64,000 bases of DNA from Parvibaculum sp. (lineage in GTDB: Bacteria; Pseudomonadota; Alphaproteobacteria; Parvibaculales; Parvibaculaceae), in assembly GCA_030645235.1 (NCBI GenBank), contig JAUSMV010000005.1, forward strand, positions 337,547-401,546. Direction: 5' to 3'. The translations under genes and the position numbers were made by a program. Under the pieces are notes generated by a model, which worked only from the letters and a program-made list of their open reading frames with translations, made no database searches and was not told where the DNA came from. Each line of letters starts with the position of its first letter. The stretch's first letter is position 1. Below are positions 20,953 through 30,249 of the stretch, in pieces.

Positions 20953-21279
20953 TTATTGAGGATGCCCCGGCACCCAGGCGCCCTTGGCGTCATGGTGGCC
21001 GGGCACCCAGCCGCGCGTTTCACCGCCCGGTGCAGGCGGTGGCACAACAGGACCATCGCTCTCGTAAGGGGCGACATAGCCATAGCTGCTTTTGTGACCG
21101 GGCACGATATGGGTGGGTTGCTTCGGCGTCGGCACGCTCGCGGGCGGCGTGGGAGCAGGTGGTGAATAAACAGGCGGTGACGCCGGTTCCCAAGGGAACT
21201 CCTGCGCAACAGCGGGTCCCGTTGCCGCAAACGCAAAGGCTGCAACGAGAACGAGACGCCTGATGGTCTTACTGTTCAT
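20953..21279 (-). CDS. Small secreted Pro-rich protein with WVPGH repeats
   Basis: A 108-aa protein of unknown function; an in-frame ATG at 21288 would add three residues. A signal peptide (about 1-25, ending ATGPAVAQ) is followed by a Pro-rich linker and three VPGH units: HIVPGHKSSYGYV, RGWVPGHHDAKG and AWVPGHPQ at the very C-terminus. This resembles the W-x-P-G-H repeats of small proteobacterial envelope proteins whose role is unknown. Convergent with the alcohol dehydrogenase (14 nt apart) and divergent from panC. Confidence 0.7.
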   Translation of the reverse strand: MNSKTIRRLVLVAAFAFAATGPAVAQEFPWEPASPPVYSPPAPTPPASVPTPKQPTHIVPGHKSSYGYVAPYESDGPVVPPPAPGGETRGWVPGHHDAKGAWVPGHPQ

Positions 21280-21384
21280 CCATCTCATATGGGACGCGTT
21301 GATCCCAATTCCAACCCGTTGAGCCTCCGACTTTGATCGTCTAAGGTCGCGCCGAAATATGTTCCAGTTCAACGAGTGCCGCCG

Positions 21385-22251
21385 ATGACGATCGACACAA
21401 CAAGCTACAAAATTCCCGTTGCCCGCAGTGTTGCCGACTTACGCGCGACCGTGGCCGAATGGCGCAAGGCGGGGCTCACCATCGGCCTTGTCCCCACAAT
21501 GGGCGCATTGCACGAGGGGCATCTGTCGCTTGTCGATCTCGTGAAATGCAAATGCGACCGCGCCGTGGTGTCCATCTTTGTGAACCCGACACAATTTGCA
21601 CCACATGAAGACCTCGACGCTTATCCGCGCACGGAAGCCGCCGATGCTGCGAAACTCATCGGGCGCGGCGATCTCATCTTCGCGCCGACACCCGATGAGA
21701 TGTATCCACAGGGCTTCTCCACGACCGTCAGTGTCGCGGGTGTCTCCGGCCCCCTCGAAGGCGAAATGCGCCCGACCCATTTTGCAGGCGTTGCCACCAT
21801 CGTCTCCAAGCTGATCCTGCAAACATTGCCTGATATCGCTGTCTTCGGCGAAAAGGACTGGCAACAATTGCAGGTCATCAAGCGCATAGTTGCCGATCTC
21901 AATATCCCCGTTGAGATTCTCGGTGGTCCGATCCTGCGCGAAAGCGACGGCCTCGCCATGTCGTCGCGCAATGTCTATCTCTCGGAGAGTGAGCGCAAGG
22001 CCGCGGGCAGTCTCAACATTATCGTCCGCGAAACAGCGGCAAAGGTTGCAGCGGGCGCGATCATCCCCGAGGCCACACGCGAAGGCATCGACCGCATCCG
22101 CGCGCTCGGTTTTGATCATGTGGATTATCTCGAAGTGCGCGACGCAGGCTCACTCGCATTTTTCCCGACCGGCCACGCAACAGCACCGGCGCGGATTCTT
22201 GTCGCCGCAAAAATAGGACGCACACGTCTTATTGACAATATGCCCGTCTGA
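21385..22251 (+). CDS. panC: Pantothenate synthetase
   Basis: Condenses pantoate and beta-alanine with ATP in coenzyme A synthesis. The 288-aa protein shows PTMGALHEGHLSLV (HIGH-like motif), FVNPTQFAPHEDLDAYPR, FGEKDWQQLQVIKR and RESDGLAMSSRNVYLS. ATG 21385 is used; a GTG at 21376 is the alternative. panB is not adjacent. Convergent with the hydrolase gene, 8 nt between stops. Confidence 0.97.
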   Translation: MTIDTTSYKIPVARSVADLRATVAEWRKAGLTIGLVPTMGALHEGHLSLVDLVKCKCDRAVVSIFVNPTQFAPHEDLDAYPRTEAADAAKLIGRGDLIFAPTPDEMYPQGFSTTVSVAGVSGPLEGEMRPTHFAGVATIVSKLILQTLPDIAVFGEKDWQQLQVIKRIVADLNIPVEILGGPILRESDGLAMSSRNVYLSESERKAAGSLNIIVRETAAKVAAGAIIPEATREGIDRIRALGFDHVDYLEVRDAGSLAFFPTGHATAPARILVAAKIGRTRLIDNMPV

Positions 22252-22259
22252 ACCACACC

Positions 22260-23156
22260 TCAGAGATGCGCCTTGAACCAGTCGCGCTGCACCGGGGCGG
22301 ACATTTTGAACATGTCGCCCGTGTAAGCCTGAAAATGCATACAGGGTAAAGCCAGAAATTTTTTCGGCTCCAGCGCGGTTTCGAAGGCTGCTGCCGTCAT
22401 GTCAAACGGCGTCAGATGATCGCCCAGCGCCGCCACCATCATCAATGGCGTCGGTGAAATCCGCGGGATATAGAATCCCGGCTCATATTCCGTGAAGAGT
22501 TCGACCGAATGCAGGGTGATGTCATTCTGCCATGCCGTATCATTGTGGTCCTTCATGTAGTCGATGAAGAACTCGTAAGTATCGGCCGTCGGCAACGCGC
22601 TTGGTTCGCCCTCCGATGCCGTCACCGCGATCCGGGCAGGTGCCTCGCCGCGCAAGCGGGCCATGCGGTCAGCATCAAAACCGGCACGCAGGCCTTTCCA
22701 GTGATCGCCGCGAATGAGCCGGCGGGCAGACTCCAGACCACCGACCAGAGGCACCTGAGACACCACGCATTTGACGCGCCGGTCAATCGCCGCCACGACC
22801 AGCACATGGCCGCCGCTATAGCTTGACCCCCAAATGCCTATGCGTTCCGGATCAACTTCAGGAAGGGTCTGCGCGAATGAAATGGCGTCGCGATAGCCGC
22901 GGATCTGTTCCGTCGGATCAATATGGCCGCGCGGCGTGCCATCGCTCGCCCCCAGATTGCGATGGTCATACACAAGCGAGGCAATGCCCGCCTCGGCAAA
23001 AAAAGCCGCAAAATCGTCGAGAAACATTTCCTTCACGGCGGAAAAACCATGCGCCATGACAACAAGCGGCGCAGGTCCCTTCGCCCCCTTGGCCGCATAG
23101 AGCCAGCCCCTCAGCGTCACGCCGTCCTCGGTTTGAAATTCAATATCCCGACGCAT
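22260..23156 (-). CDS. Alpha/beta hydrolase of the dienelactone-hydrolase group
   Basis: A cytoplasmic 298-aa alpha/beta hydrolase. ATG 23156 has GGGGAG upstream and is preferred to the start at 23189. The nucleophile elbow is GSSYSGG (serine in GIWGSSYSGGHV), the oxyanion region HGFSAVKE, a candidate acid Asp in LGDHLTPFD and the histidine in CMHFQAYTG. The family includes dienelactone hydrolases, esterases and acyl-peptide-like enzymes; the substrate is not deducible. It stands alone, 139 nt beyond the DUF1489 gene. Confidence 0.88.
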   Translation of the reverse strand: MRRDIEFQTEDGVTLRGWLYAAKGAKGPAPLVVMAHGFSAVKEMFLDDFAAFFAEAGIASLVYDHRNLGASDGTPRGHIDPTEQIRGYRDAISFAQTLPEVDPERIGIWGSSYSGGHVLVVAAIDRRVKCVVSQVPLVGGLESARRLIRGDHWKGLRAGFDADRMARLRGEAPARIAVTASEGEPSALPTADTYEFFIDYMKDHNDTAWQNDITLHSVELFTEYEPGFYIPRISPTPLMMVAALGDHLTPFDMTAAAFETALEPKKFLALPCMHFQAYTGDMFKMSAPVQRDWFKAHL

Positions 23157-23295
23157 GCAGTTCTCCCCGTACAGGCCACGTCTGTTCAATCAGACACGTT
23201 TTGACAAAGCGAAACATATGCACACCGGCCTGTCACCCCTCATTTAGAAGGGGGACTTTCCGGGCACTTCGCGCGTCACACCCGCCCCCTATCGC

Positions 23296-23733
23296 TTAAA
23301 GAAGCCCCAGCGCTTCAAGCTCCGCCCGCATAGTGTCAGGCATATCCTCGTCCGCCTCAGCGGCGTTTTTCACATCGGCAGGCGCGTCCTTGCCGTCAAA
23401 ATAACGCCAGCCCTGAAAGGGCCGCCGCTCGCGTCGCCGCGTCAGCACGATCTCAGGATCGAGCACAAATTTACACCGCTTGATCCCTTCGCCATCGACG
23501 AAAGGTTCAATGTCGATCAGGCGCTGGCGGCAACGGATAAAACCCTTCATCACCCAATAGAGCGAGCCGCCGTCGAGGATTTCGGCCGCGCGCGTCGGCG
23601 TCATGCGGGTGACATGCACCAGCACGGGCTTTTCTTTGTTTTTCTTCTTCTCTTTCAGCCGCGCCGTCTGCCAGGTGCGAAGATCGTCCACATCGTCGGC
23701 ACCGACACACAGTTTGATAATATGAAGGCTCAC
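23296..23733 (-). CDS. DUF1489 family protein
   Basis: A 145-aa protein of the DUF1489 family, restricted mainly to Alphaproteobacteria, with no known function. Distinctive segments are HIIKLCVGADDVDDLRTWQ, HVTRMTPTRAAEILDGGSLYWVMKGFIRCRQ and FQGWRYFDGKDAPADV. It starts on an ATGA overlap with the stop of the methylcrotonyl-CoA carboxylase alpha gene, so it is translated with that operon although nothing in it suggests a leucine role. Confidence 0.88.
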   Translation of the reverse strand: MSLHIIKLCVGADDVDDLRTWQTARLKEKKKNKEKPVLVHVTRMTPTRAAEILDGGSLYWVMKGFIRCRQRLIDIEPFVDGEGIKRCKFVLDPEIVLTRRRERRPFQGWRYFDGKDAPADVKNAAEADEDMPDTMRAELEALGLL

Positions 23734-25745
23734 TGATCCGCCTTTTGCTCAAACACAACCAATGCGGCACCGGCCTCAACCTGATCACCCGCCGCAACAT
23801 TGACTGAAGCTATGACGAGATCAGCCGGGGCTGCAAGCGTCTGTTCCATTTTCATGGCCTCCATGACAACAAGCGGCGTGCCGCGCTTCACGGCGGCCCC
23901 TGCTTCCGCCAGAACCTGCACAACCTTTCCCGGCATCGGCGCTTTCAGCGCGCCCGTATCACCATCCGAGACAACATCAACGTCCAGCGGATCGGGGACT
24001 GTGAATGTATAATTCGCGCCACGATGCACAATCGTGAAACCGTGAGCCTCGCTCACCATCGCCGCCGTCACGCGCTTGCCGTCAACAAGGACCGCAATAT
24101 CCCCGTCATCACTGAGAGAGCCGGACGCGCTATGCGTCACGCCGTTGAACACAAATTCGGCGTCCTTGCCCTTCGGCGTCACCGGCAGAGAGAGCGCCTC
24201 GCCATTGACGATAAATTTGAGCACCTCGGTCCGGTGGCCGCCGAGCACCCATTCATCCGTTGCGGCCCATGGCGACCACGGATCGCTCGTCTGCGCCTGC
24301 GCGGCACGCGAGCGTTTGGCACGCAAGAGGACGTGACCGATAAAAGCCGCACCCACAACCTCCGGCGATAAATAGAAGGCTGGCACCAGTTCCGCCAGAT
24401 GCTTGTCAATAAAGCCCGTATCAATATCGGCCTTCTCGAATGAGGGATGACCGAGAACTGCCGCCAGAAACGAAAGATTGGTCTTCGGACCGACCACTTC
24501 CATATCGAGCACGAAACTCCGCAACTGCGCGAGAGCAAGCGACCGCGTCGGTGCATGAGCAATGATCTTGCCGATCATCGGATCATAATGCATCGAGACT
24601 TCGTCGCCCTCTTCAACGCCCATATCCGTGCGGATATGGTCAGACGATGCCGCACGCAGACGCGTGAGCCTGCCCGTCGAGGGAAAGAAGTTATTCGCAG
24701 GGTCTTCCGCATAGAGCCGCACTTCGACCGCATGGCCTTCCAGCGGGATTTCTTTTTGCGTCAAAGGCAAAGGCTCACCTGCGGCAACAAGCAATTGCCA
24801 TTCGACAAGGTCCGTGCCCGTGATCGCTTCCGTCACCGGATGCTCGACCTGAAGCCGCGTGTTCATTTCCATGAACCAGAAGGCATCCGCCCTCAAACCC
24901 CGCGAGGCATCAGCGATAAACTCAATTGTCCCTGCCCCGCGATAGCCGATGGCTTTTGCCGCCGCCACCGCCGCTTCTCCCATCGCACGGCGCATATCCT
25001 CCGGCATATCGGGGGCTGGCGCTTCCTCGATCACTTTCTGATGGCGACGCTGCAAGGAGCAATCGCGCTCGTGCAAATAAACCGCATTTCCATGCGCGTC
25101 AGCAAAGACCTGAATTTCAATATGGCGCGGGCGCGAGACATATTTCTCAACCAGCACACGCTCATCACCAAAGGCAGACCCCGCCTCGCGCTGGGCTGAT
25201 TTGAGTTCCGCCTCAAACCGTGCCGGATCATCGACGCGGCGCATCCCCTTGCCGCCGCCACCGGCAACCGCCTTGATGAGCACCGGATAGCCGATCTTCT
25301 GGGCCTCGCCTTCCAGAAACCGCGCGTCCTGAATGTCACCGTGATAGCCGGGCACAACCGGCACAGAAGCTTTTTCCATCAGCGCCTTGGCGGCATCCTT
25401 GAGACCCATCGCTTTGATGGCGGAGGCAGGCGGCCCGACGAAAATAATCCCCGCCTTTTCGCAGGCGTCAGCAAAGGCGACATTCTCCGACAAAAATCCG
25501 TAACCCGGATGGATCGCCTCCGCACCGCTCGCCTTCGCCGCCGCAATGATCTTGTCGATGACGAGATAGCTTTCCTTCGCCGCAGCGGGTCCGATATGCA
25601 CAGCCTCGTCGGCCTCGCGCACATGGAGCGCATTGGCATCGGCATCGGAATAAACCGCAATGGTGCGGATACCCATCTCGCGCGCGGTGCGCATGACGCG
25701 GACGGCGATTTCGCCGCGATTGGCAATGAGGAGAGATTTGAACAT
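23730..25745 (-). CDS. mccA: Methylcrotonyl-CoA carboxylase, biotin-containing alpha subunit
   Basis: Biotin carboxylase/carrier subunit of the enzyme that carboxylates 3-methylcrotonyl-CoA in leucine breakdown. ATG 25745 follows AGGAG; upstream frame to 25760 is ignored. The 671-aa chain has the biotin carboxylase domain (IANRGEIAVRV, GGGGKGMRR, EMNTRLQVEHPVTE), a linker domain, and a C-terminal biotinyl domain with EAMKMEQ (target Lys632). Assignment to MCC rather than acetyl- or propionyl-CoA carboxylase rests on the adjacent beta subunit (11 nt upstream) and on ivd nearby; a separate pccAB pair exists at 48-52 kb. Confidence 0.93.
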   Translation of the reverse strand: MFKSLLIANRGEIAVRVMRTAREMGIRTIAVYSDADANALHVREADEAVHIGPAAAKESYLVIDKIIAAAKASGAEAIHPGYGFLSENVAFADACEKAGIIFVGPPASAIKAMGLKDAAKALMEKASVPVVPGYHGDIQDARFLEGEAQKIGYPVLIKAVAGGGGKGMRRVDDPARFEAELKSAQREAGSAFGDERVLVEKYVSRPRHIEIQVFADAHGNAVYLHERDCSLQRRHQKVIEEAPAPDMPEDMRRAMGEAAVAAAKAIGYRGAGTIEFIADASRGLRADAFWFMEMNTRLQVEHPVTEAITGTDLVEWQLLVAAGEPLPLTQKEIPLEGHAVEVRLYAEDPANNFFPSTGRLTRLRAASSDHIRTDMGVEEGDEVSMHYDPMIGKIIAHAPTRSLALAQLRSFVLDMEVVGPKTNLSFLAAVLGHPSFEKADIDTGFIDKHLAELVPAFYLSPEVVGAAFIGHVLLRAKRSRAAQAQTSDPWSPWAATDEWVLGGHRTEVLKFIVNGEALSLPVTPKGKDAEFVFNGVTHSASGSLSDDGDIAVLVDGKRVTAAMVSEAHGFTIVHRGANYTFTVPDPLDVDVVSDGDTGALKAPMPGKVVQVLAEAGAAVKRGTPLVVMEAMKMEQTLAAPADLVIASVNVAAGDQVEAGAALVVFEQKADQ

Positions 25746-25756
25746 GTTGTCTCTCC

Positions 25757-27364
25757 TCACATACGGAACACGCCGAAGCGTGAATCCGGTACGGGTCTGT
25801 TGAGTGTGGCGGAAAAGGCAAGAGCCAAGACGCGGCGGGTCTCGGCAGGTGTGATGATCCCGTCATCCCAAAGCCGCGCGGTGGCAAAATAGGGATGCCC
25901 CTCCTCGTCATAGCGCTCGCGCACGGGGGCCTTGAAGGCTTCTTCCTCTTCGGCGCTCCACGCTTCGCCACGGCCTTCCATGCCTTCACGCTTCACCGTC
26001 GCCAAAACGCTCGCGGCCTGTTCGCCGCCCATCACCGAAATGCGGGCGTTGGGCCAGGTGAACATAAAACGAGGACTATAAGCGCGACCGCACATGCCGT
26101 AATTACCCGCACCATAGGAGCCGCCAATGACCAGAGTGATCTTCGGCACATCGGCGCAAGCGACCGCCATCACCATCTTCGCGCCATCCTTAGCAATGCC
26201 GCCGGTTTCATATTCGCGGCCCACCATGAAGCCGGAAATATTTTGCAGGAACAGCAGCGGGATACGGCGCTGACAGCACAACTCAATAAAGTGAGCGGCC
26301 TTGAGCGCGGATTCTGAAAACAAAATCCCGTTATTACCGATGATGCCGACCGGCATGCCGCAAATATGGGCAAAGCCCGTCACAATGGTTGTGCCGTAGA
26401 GTTTCTTGAACTCGTCAAACTCCGACCCGTCCACAAGACGCGCGATCACCTCGCGCACATCATACTGAACCGACAGAGATGTCGGCACGACGCCGTTCAA
26501 TTCGTTGATGTCGTAAAGCGGGTCGCGCGGTTCACGCAGAGGGATGTTCACCTCCTTCTGACGATTAAGCGTACCCGCAATCTGGCGCGCAATGGCGAGC
26601 GCATGTGTATCATCCATTGCATAGTGATCGGTGACACCCGACTTGCGCGAATGCACATCCGCGCCGCCAAGGTCTTCCGCCGTCACGATCTCGCCTGTGG
26701 CCGCGCGCACAAGCGGCGGACCGCCGAGAAAGATTGTCCCCTGTTTGCGCACGATGATGGTCTCATCTGACATGGCAGGCACATAGGCACCGCCCGCCGT
26801 GCAAGAGCCCATAACAGCGGCAATCTGCGGAATGCCCTTGGCGGACATGCGCGCCTGATTGAAAAAGATGCGTCCGAAATGTTCGCGGTCGGGGAAAATC
26901 TCAGCCTGATTGGGCAGGTTCGCACCGCCGCTATCAACGAGATAAAAACAGGGGAGATTATTTTCGAGCGCGACTTCCTGCGCCCGCAAATGCTTCTTCA
27001 CCGTGACGGGATAATAGGTGCCGCCCTTGATCGTCGCGTCATTGCAGACGATGACGCTTTCCTGACCTGCCACGCGACCAATACCGGTAATAATCCCCGC
27101 CCCGTTGATCGCCTCGCCATACATGCCGTTGGCCGCCATCGGCGAGAGTTCCAGAAAGGGTGTGCCGGGATCAATCAACCCATAGACACGCTCACGCGGC
27201 AGAAGCTTGCCGCGCGACACATGCCGCTCGCGCGAGCGCTGATCGCCGCCAAGCGCCGCCTTGTCGCGCTCCGCCTGCAACGCATCGACGAGCCTGCCCA
27301 TCGCCTGCTCGTTATCCTTGTAGCGGGCGTCGCGCGTGTTGATATTAGATGTCAGAACAGCCAT
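25757..27364 (-). CDS. mccB: Methylcrotonyl-CoA carboxylase, carboxyltransferase beta subunit
   Basis: Carboxyltransferase subunit, 535 aa from ATG 27364. MCC-type segments are [69 protein letters not shown] and [20 protein letters not shown]; this wording distinguishes MCC beta from propionyl-CoA carboxylase beta (compare 50212-51744). It heads the mccB-mccA-DUF1489 operon. A candidate TetR operator lies 30 nt upstream, and the divergent tetR gene begins 129 nt away, so induction by a leucine-derived acyl-CoA is plausible. Confidence 0.95.
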   Translation of the reverse strand: MAVLTSNINTRDARYKDNEQAMGRLVDALQAERDKAALGGDQRSRERHVSRGKLLPRERVYGLIDPGTPFLELSPMAANGMYGEAINGAGIITGIGRVAGQESVIVCNDATIKGGTYYPVTVKKHLRAQEVALENNLPCFYLVDSGGANLPNQAEIFPDREHFGRIFFNQARMSAKGIPQIAAVMGSCTAGGAYVPAMSDETIIVRKQGTIFLGGPPLVRAATGEIVTAEDLGGADVHSRKSGVTDHYAMDDTHALAIARQIAGTLNRQKEVNIPLREPRDPLYDINELNGVVPTSLSVQYDVREVIARLVDGSEFDEFKKLYGTTIVTGFAHICGMPVGIIGNNGILFSESALKAAHFIELCCQRRIPLLFLQNISGFMVGREYETGGIAKDGAKMVMAVACADVPKITLVIGGSYGAGNYGMCGRAYSPRFMFTWPNARISVMGGEQAASVLATVKREGMEGRGEAWSAEEEEAFKAPVRERYDEEGHPYFATARLWDDGIITPAETRRVLALAFSATLNRPVPDSRFGVFRM

Positions 27365-27393
27365 TTCCAAAACCTGTGCTGGATTTTTTATAA

Positions 27394-27413
27394 AAACGAT
27401 CATACGTTCGTTT
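27394..27413. promoter_or_regulatory. Candidate TetR operator between mccB and tetR
   Basis: AAACGATCATACGTTCGTTT: six-base arms AAACGA and TCGTTT around an 8-bp centre that is itself partly symmetric. It lies in the divergent promoter region of mccB and the TetR-type regulator, the usual place for an autoregulated operator. Confidence 0.6.
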
Positions 27414-27492
27414 AATCAGAGTGGCAAGCAAGGCGATACGGCCCTTGCCCTCTCTGGGGATAAGTCTCTAACCCGCTGAAATATTTGATCCA

Positions 27493-28083
27493 ATGGCAAG
27501 AACCGCAGGCTCATCAGGACCGAAAACGCTTGCCGCCATTCACGAGGCGGGGCTGCAGCTCATCTATACACACGGCTATGACGCCATGTCTTTGCGTGAT
27601 CTCGCAGCCAAAGTCGGGTTGCAACCCGGCTCTCTCTACAATCACATCAACACCAAGCAGGAGTTGCTGTTTGAGCTCATCCACAATCACATGGTTGTGC
27701 TGATGGAACGCGTGGACGAGGCGCTGGCGGGGATAAGTGATCCGAAGAAAAGGCTCGAAGCCTTTATCGCCTTTCACCTCACCTATCACATTGAGCGCAA
27801 ACGCGAAGTCTTCATCGGTTCGGCAGAACTCAGAAGCCTTGAACCGAAAAACCGCAAACGCATCGTCAATCTGCGCCGCGACTATGAAGACCGGCTCGCT
27901 GCCATCCTTGAAGCAGGTGTCGCCGCCAAGAAATTCAGGACCGGTGACATCCGCGTCAGCACCTATGCGATCCTCGCCATGCTAACGGGCATTTGCACCT
28001 GGTACTCACCCAAAGGCCGCATCGACAGCGACGAGCTAATAGCTGTCCATACGCGCCTTGTGATGCAGGGCATCACTGCCTGA
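27493..28083 (+). CDS. TetR/AcrR family transcriptional regulator
   Basis: A 196-aa TetR-type repressor. The N-terminal helix-turn-helix is clear (YDAMSLRDLAAKVGLQPGSLYNHINTKQELL, about residues 29-60), with a ligand-binding C-terminal domain that includes FIGSAELRSLEP. It is divergent from mccB across a palindromic operator and ends directly against the thiolase stop (convergent, no gap). The context predicts control of the carboxylase operon, and perhaps of the thiolase and ivd genes, by an acyl-CoA ligand. Confidence 0.93.
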   Translation: MARTAGSSGPKTLAAIHEAGLQLIYTHGYDAMSLRDLAAKVGLQPGSLYNHINTKQELLFELIHNHMVVLMERVDEALAGISDPKKRLEAFIAFHLTYHIERKREVFIGSAELRSLEPKNRKRIVNLRRDYEDRLAAILEAGVAAKKFRTGDIRVSTYAILAMLTGICTWYSPKGRIDSDELIAVHTRLVMQGITA

Positions 28084-29280
28084 TTACATCAGCTCAATGG
28101 CCATGGCCGTTGCTTCGCCGCCGCCGATGCAAAGCGACGCGACGCCGCGCGTACCGCCCTTTTTCTTCAGCACGTTAAGGAGCGTCACAAGAATACGCGC
28201 GCCCGACGCGCCGATGGGATGACCCAACGCACAGGCGCCACCAAACACGTTCACATTGTCGTGACTGAGACCAAGCTCTTTCATCGCCGCCATCGCAACA
28301 ACCGCGAAAGCCTCATTGATTTCATAAGCATCGACATCGCCCGTCGTCCAACCCGTGCGCTCCAGAAGTTTCTTAATCGCACCGATGGGCGCGGTGGAAA
28401 ACAAAGCCGGTGCCTGCGCATGCATCGTATGACCGCGAATGGCAGCAAGAGGATGCAAGCCGCGACGTGTCGCTTCGGACAGGCGCATGAGAACAAGCGC
28501 CGCCGCACCGTCGGAAATCGACGAGGAGTTTGCCGCCGTCACCGAACCGTCTGTGGCGAAAGCTGGTTTCAGCGTGTGGATTTTTGCCGGATCGGCCTTG
28601 CCCGGTTGCTCGTCGGTCACAATCTCAACCTCGCCCTTGCGGGTCTTGATCGCGACGGGAACGATTTCCGGCGCAAAACTGCCATCCGTACTGGCGCGTT
28701 TGGCACGTGCCAGAGATTCAATTGCATAGGCGTCCTGCATATCGCGCGAGAACTGATGCGACTTCGCAGTCTCTTCAGCATAGGACCCCATCAGGCGGCC
28801 CTCATAAGCGTCTTCAAGCCCGTCGAGGAACATATGATCCTTGATCTCGCCGTGACCCAATCGAAAGCCGCCGCGCGCCTTGGGCAGCAGATAAGGCGCA
28901 TTGGTCATGCTCTCCATACCGCCCGCGACGATAACATCACCCTGACCGGCGACGAGCGCGTCATGCGCCATCATCACCGCCTTCATGCCTGAGCCGCACA
29001 TCTTGTTGATGGTCGTACAAGGCGTGCCCTCATCAAGTCCGGCATAGATCGCCGCCTGTCGCGCCGGTGCCTGCTTGGTCCCCGCCGAGAGCACACAGCC
29101 CATCAGCACTTCATCGACTGCCGTGTGGGACAGTCCGGCGCGCTCCGTTGCCGCCCGCACGGCAACCGCGCCGATTTCCGGTCCGGTCAGATCGGACAGC
29201 ACGCCCTGAAAACCGCCCATGGCGGTGCGCGCGGCGCTGACAATGACAACAGGGTCGGATGCGGAATTGGGTTGGGCCAT
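28084..29280 (-). CDS. Acetyl-CoA C-acetyltransferase (thiolase II)
   Basis: Interconverts acetoacetyl-CoA and two acetyl-CoA. ATG 29280 has GAGG upstream; the frame reaches 29310 without a better site. The 398-aa protein has the acyl-accepting Cys95 (INKMCGSGMKAV), His354 in GGACALGHPIGASG and the proton-donor Cys384 in LCIGGGEATAMAIE. AtoB/PhaA-type biosynthetic thiolases look like this. It completes leucine catabolism by splitting acetoacetyl-CoA, and could also serve polyhydroxybutyrate synthesis; no phaB or phaC is in the window. Confidence 0.95.
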   Translation of the reverse strand: MAQPNSASDPVVIVSAARTAMGGFQGVLSDLTGPEIGAVAVRAATERAGLSHTAVDEVLMGCVLSAGTKQAPARQAAIYAGLDEGTPCTTINKMCGSGMKAVMMAHDALVAGQGDVIVAGGMESMTNAPYLLPKARGGFRLGHGEIKDHMFLDGLEDAYEGRLMGSYAEETAKSHQFSRDMQDAYAIESLARAKRASTDGSFAPEIVPVAIKTRKGEVEIVTDEQPGKADPAKIHTLKPAFATDGSVTAANSSSISDGAAALVLMRLSEATRRGLHPLAAIRGHTMHAQAPALFSTAPIGAIKKLLERTGWTTGDVDAYEINEAFAVVAMAAMKELGLSHDNVNVFGGACALGHPIGASGARILVTLLNVLKKKGGTRGVASLCIGGGEATAMAIELM

Positions 29281-29370
29281 GTGAAATCCTCGGTCTACTA
29301 TTCGATGCATATAATGGCAGGTCGCTGGATTGAGACCCTAGCCCAAAAGAACCTTCTGGGGGAGTGAGAC

Positions 29371-30246
29371 GTGGATTTTCTGCACAATATGGATTGGGTC
29401 CTGCCTTTACGCAGCGACACGGCAACAATAGTCGCCAATGGCTTTACATGGCTTGGCTATGTGACCTTTTTTCTGATCGCATTGCCGATCGCCTATTGGC
29501 TCTGGGACCGCACCAAGGCCATGCGCCTCGTGGTCATCATCGCCATCACGGCAGTGCTCAACGGCTGGCTCAAAGACCTGTGGCAAGACCCGCGCCCTGA
29601 TCTCAAATACTCGCTTGATCCGCGCGTCGGCGAAAGCTTCGGACGCCCCAGCGGCCATGCCCAGGTCGCCTTTGCCATGTGGATGTGGATTGCTTACGAA
29701 ATCAATCGCGCGTGGTTCTGGGCGGTCGCTGTGATCATTGTGGCCGGTGTCTGCATGAGCCGCGTCTATCTCGGTGTCCATGACATTGACGACGTGCTGA
29801 CGGGTGTCGCACTTGGTATTGTCGGCATCGTGCTGTTTGTCTGGATGCAATCATCGGTCTTCGCCCCGATCCGCTCTCTACCGACGGTTGTTCACATCGG
29901 CATCATCGTCGTTATCGGCGCAATTCTGTTTGCGACATGGCCCAACGGTCACCATGCCGACTCAACCGTCGGCGTCCTCGTCTTGCTTTCGGGCTGGCTT
30001 GTCGGCGCGGATATTGACCACCGCCTGGCACCGGATAAACCGGTTTTGCCGAACTGGATCGGCCAGATCGCCATGGCCATCAGCGGCATCATCGTCTTGT
30101 TTGCGCTCCGCGCCGCGCTGACCAAAGGCGTTGTCGCCGTGGGTCTCACCGGCACGGTGGCCGAATATGTCGTGTCCGGCATCCTCGGCTTCTACATGAC
30201 CTGCCTCGCGCCGCTCGCCTTCCGGGCTGTGAAGCTCGTCAAATAG
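29371..30246 (+). CDS. PAP2-family membrane phosphatase
   Basis: A 291-aa integral membrane acid phosphatase. The start is a GTG at 29371 with GGGGGAG upstream. All three PAP2 motifs are present: KDLWQDPRP (Lys68 to Pro76), PSGH (93-96) and SRVYLGVHDIDD (Ser130, Arg131, His137, Asp141). About seven hydrophobic segments are visible, longer than the minimal six-helix domain, with the last third lacking known motifs. Substrates of the family are lipid phosphates such as undecaprenyl or phosphatidic phosphates. Convergent with the thioesterase gene, 3 nt apart. Confidence 0.93.
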   Translation: MDFLHNMDWVLPLRSDTATIVANGFTWLGYVTFFLIALPIAYWLWDRTKAMRLVVIIAITAVLNGWLKDLWQDPRPDLKYSLDPRVGESFGRPSGHAQVAFAMWMWIAYEINRAWFWAVAVIIVAGVCMSRVYLGVHDIDDVLTGVALGIVGIVLFVWMQSSVFAPIRSLPTVVHIGIIVVIGAILFATWPNGHHADSTVGVLVLLSGWLVGADIDHRLAPDKPVLPNWIGQIAMAISGIIVLFALRAALTKGVVAVGLTGTVAEYVVSGILGFYMTCLAPLAFRAVKLVK

Positions 30247-30249
30247 GCT

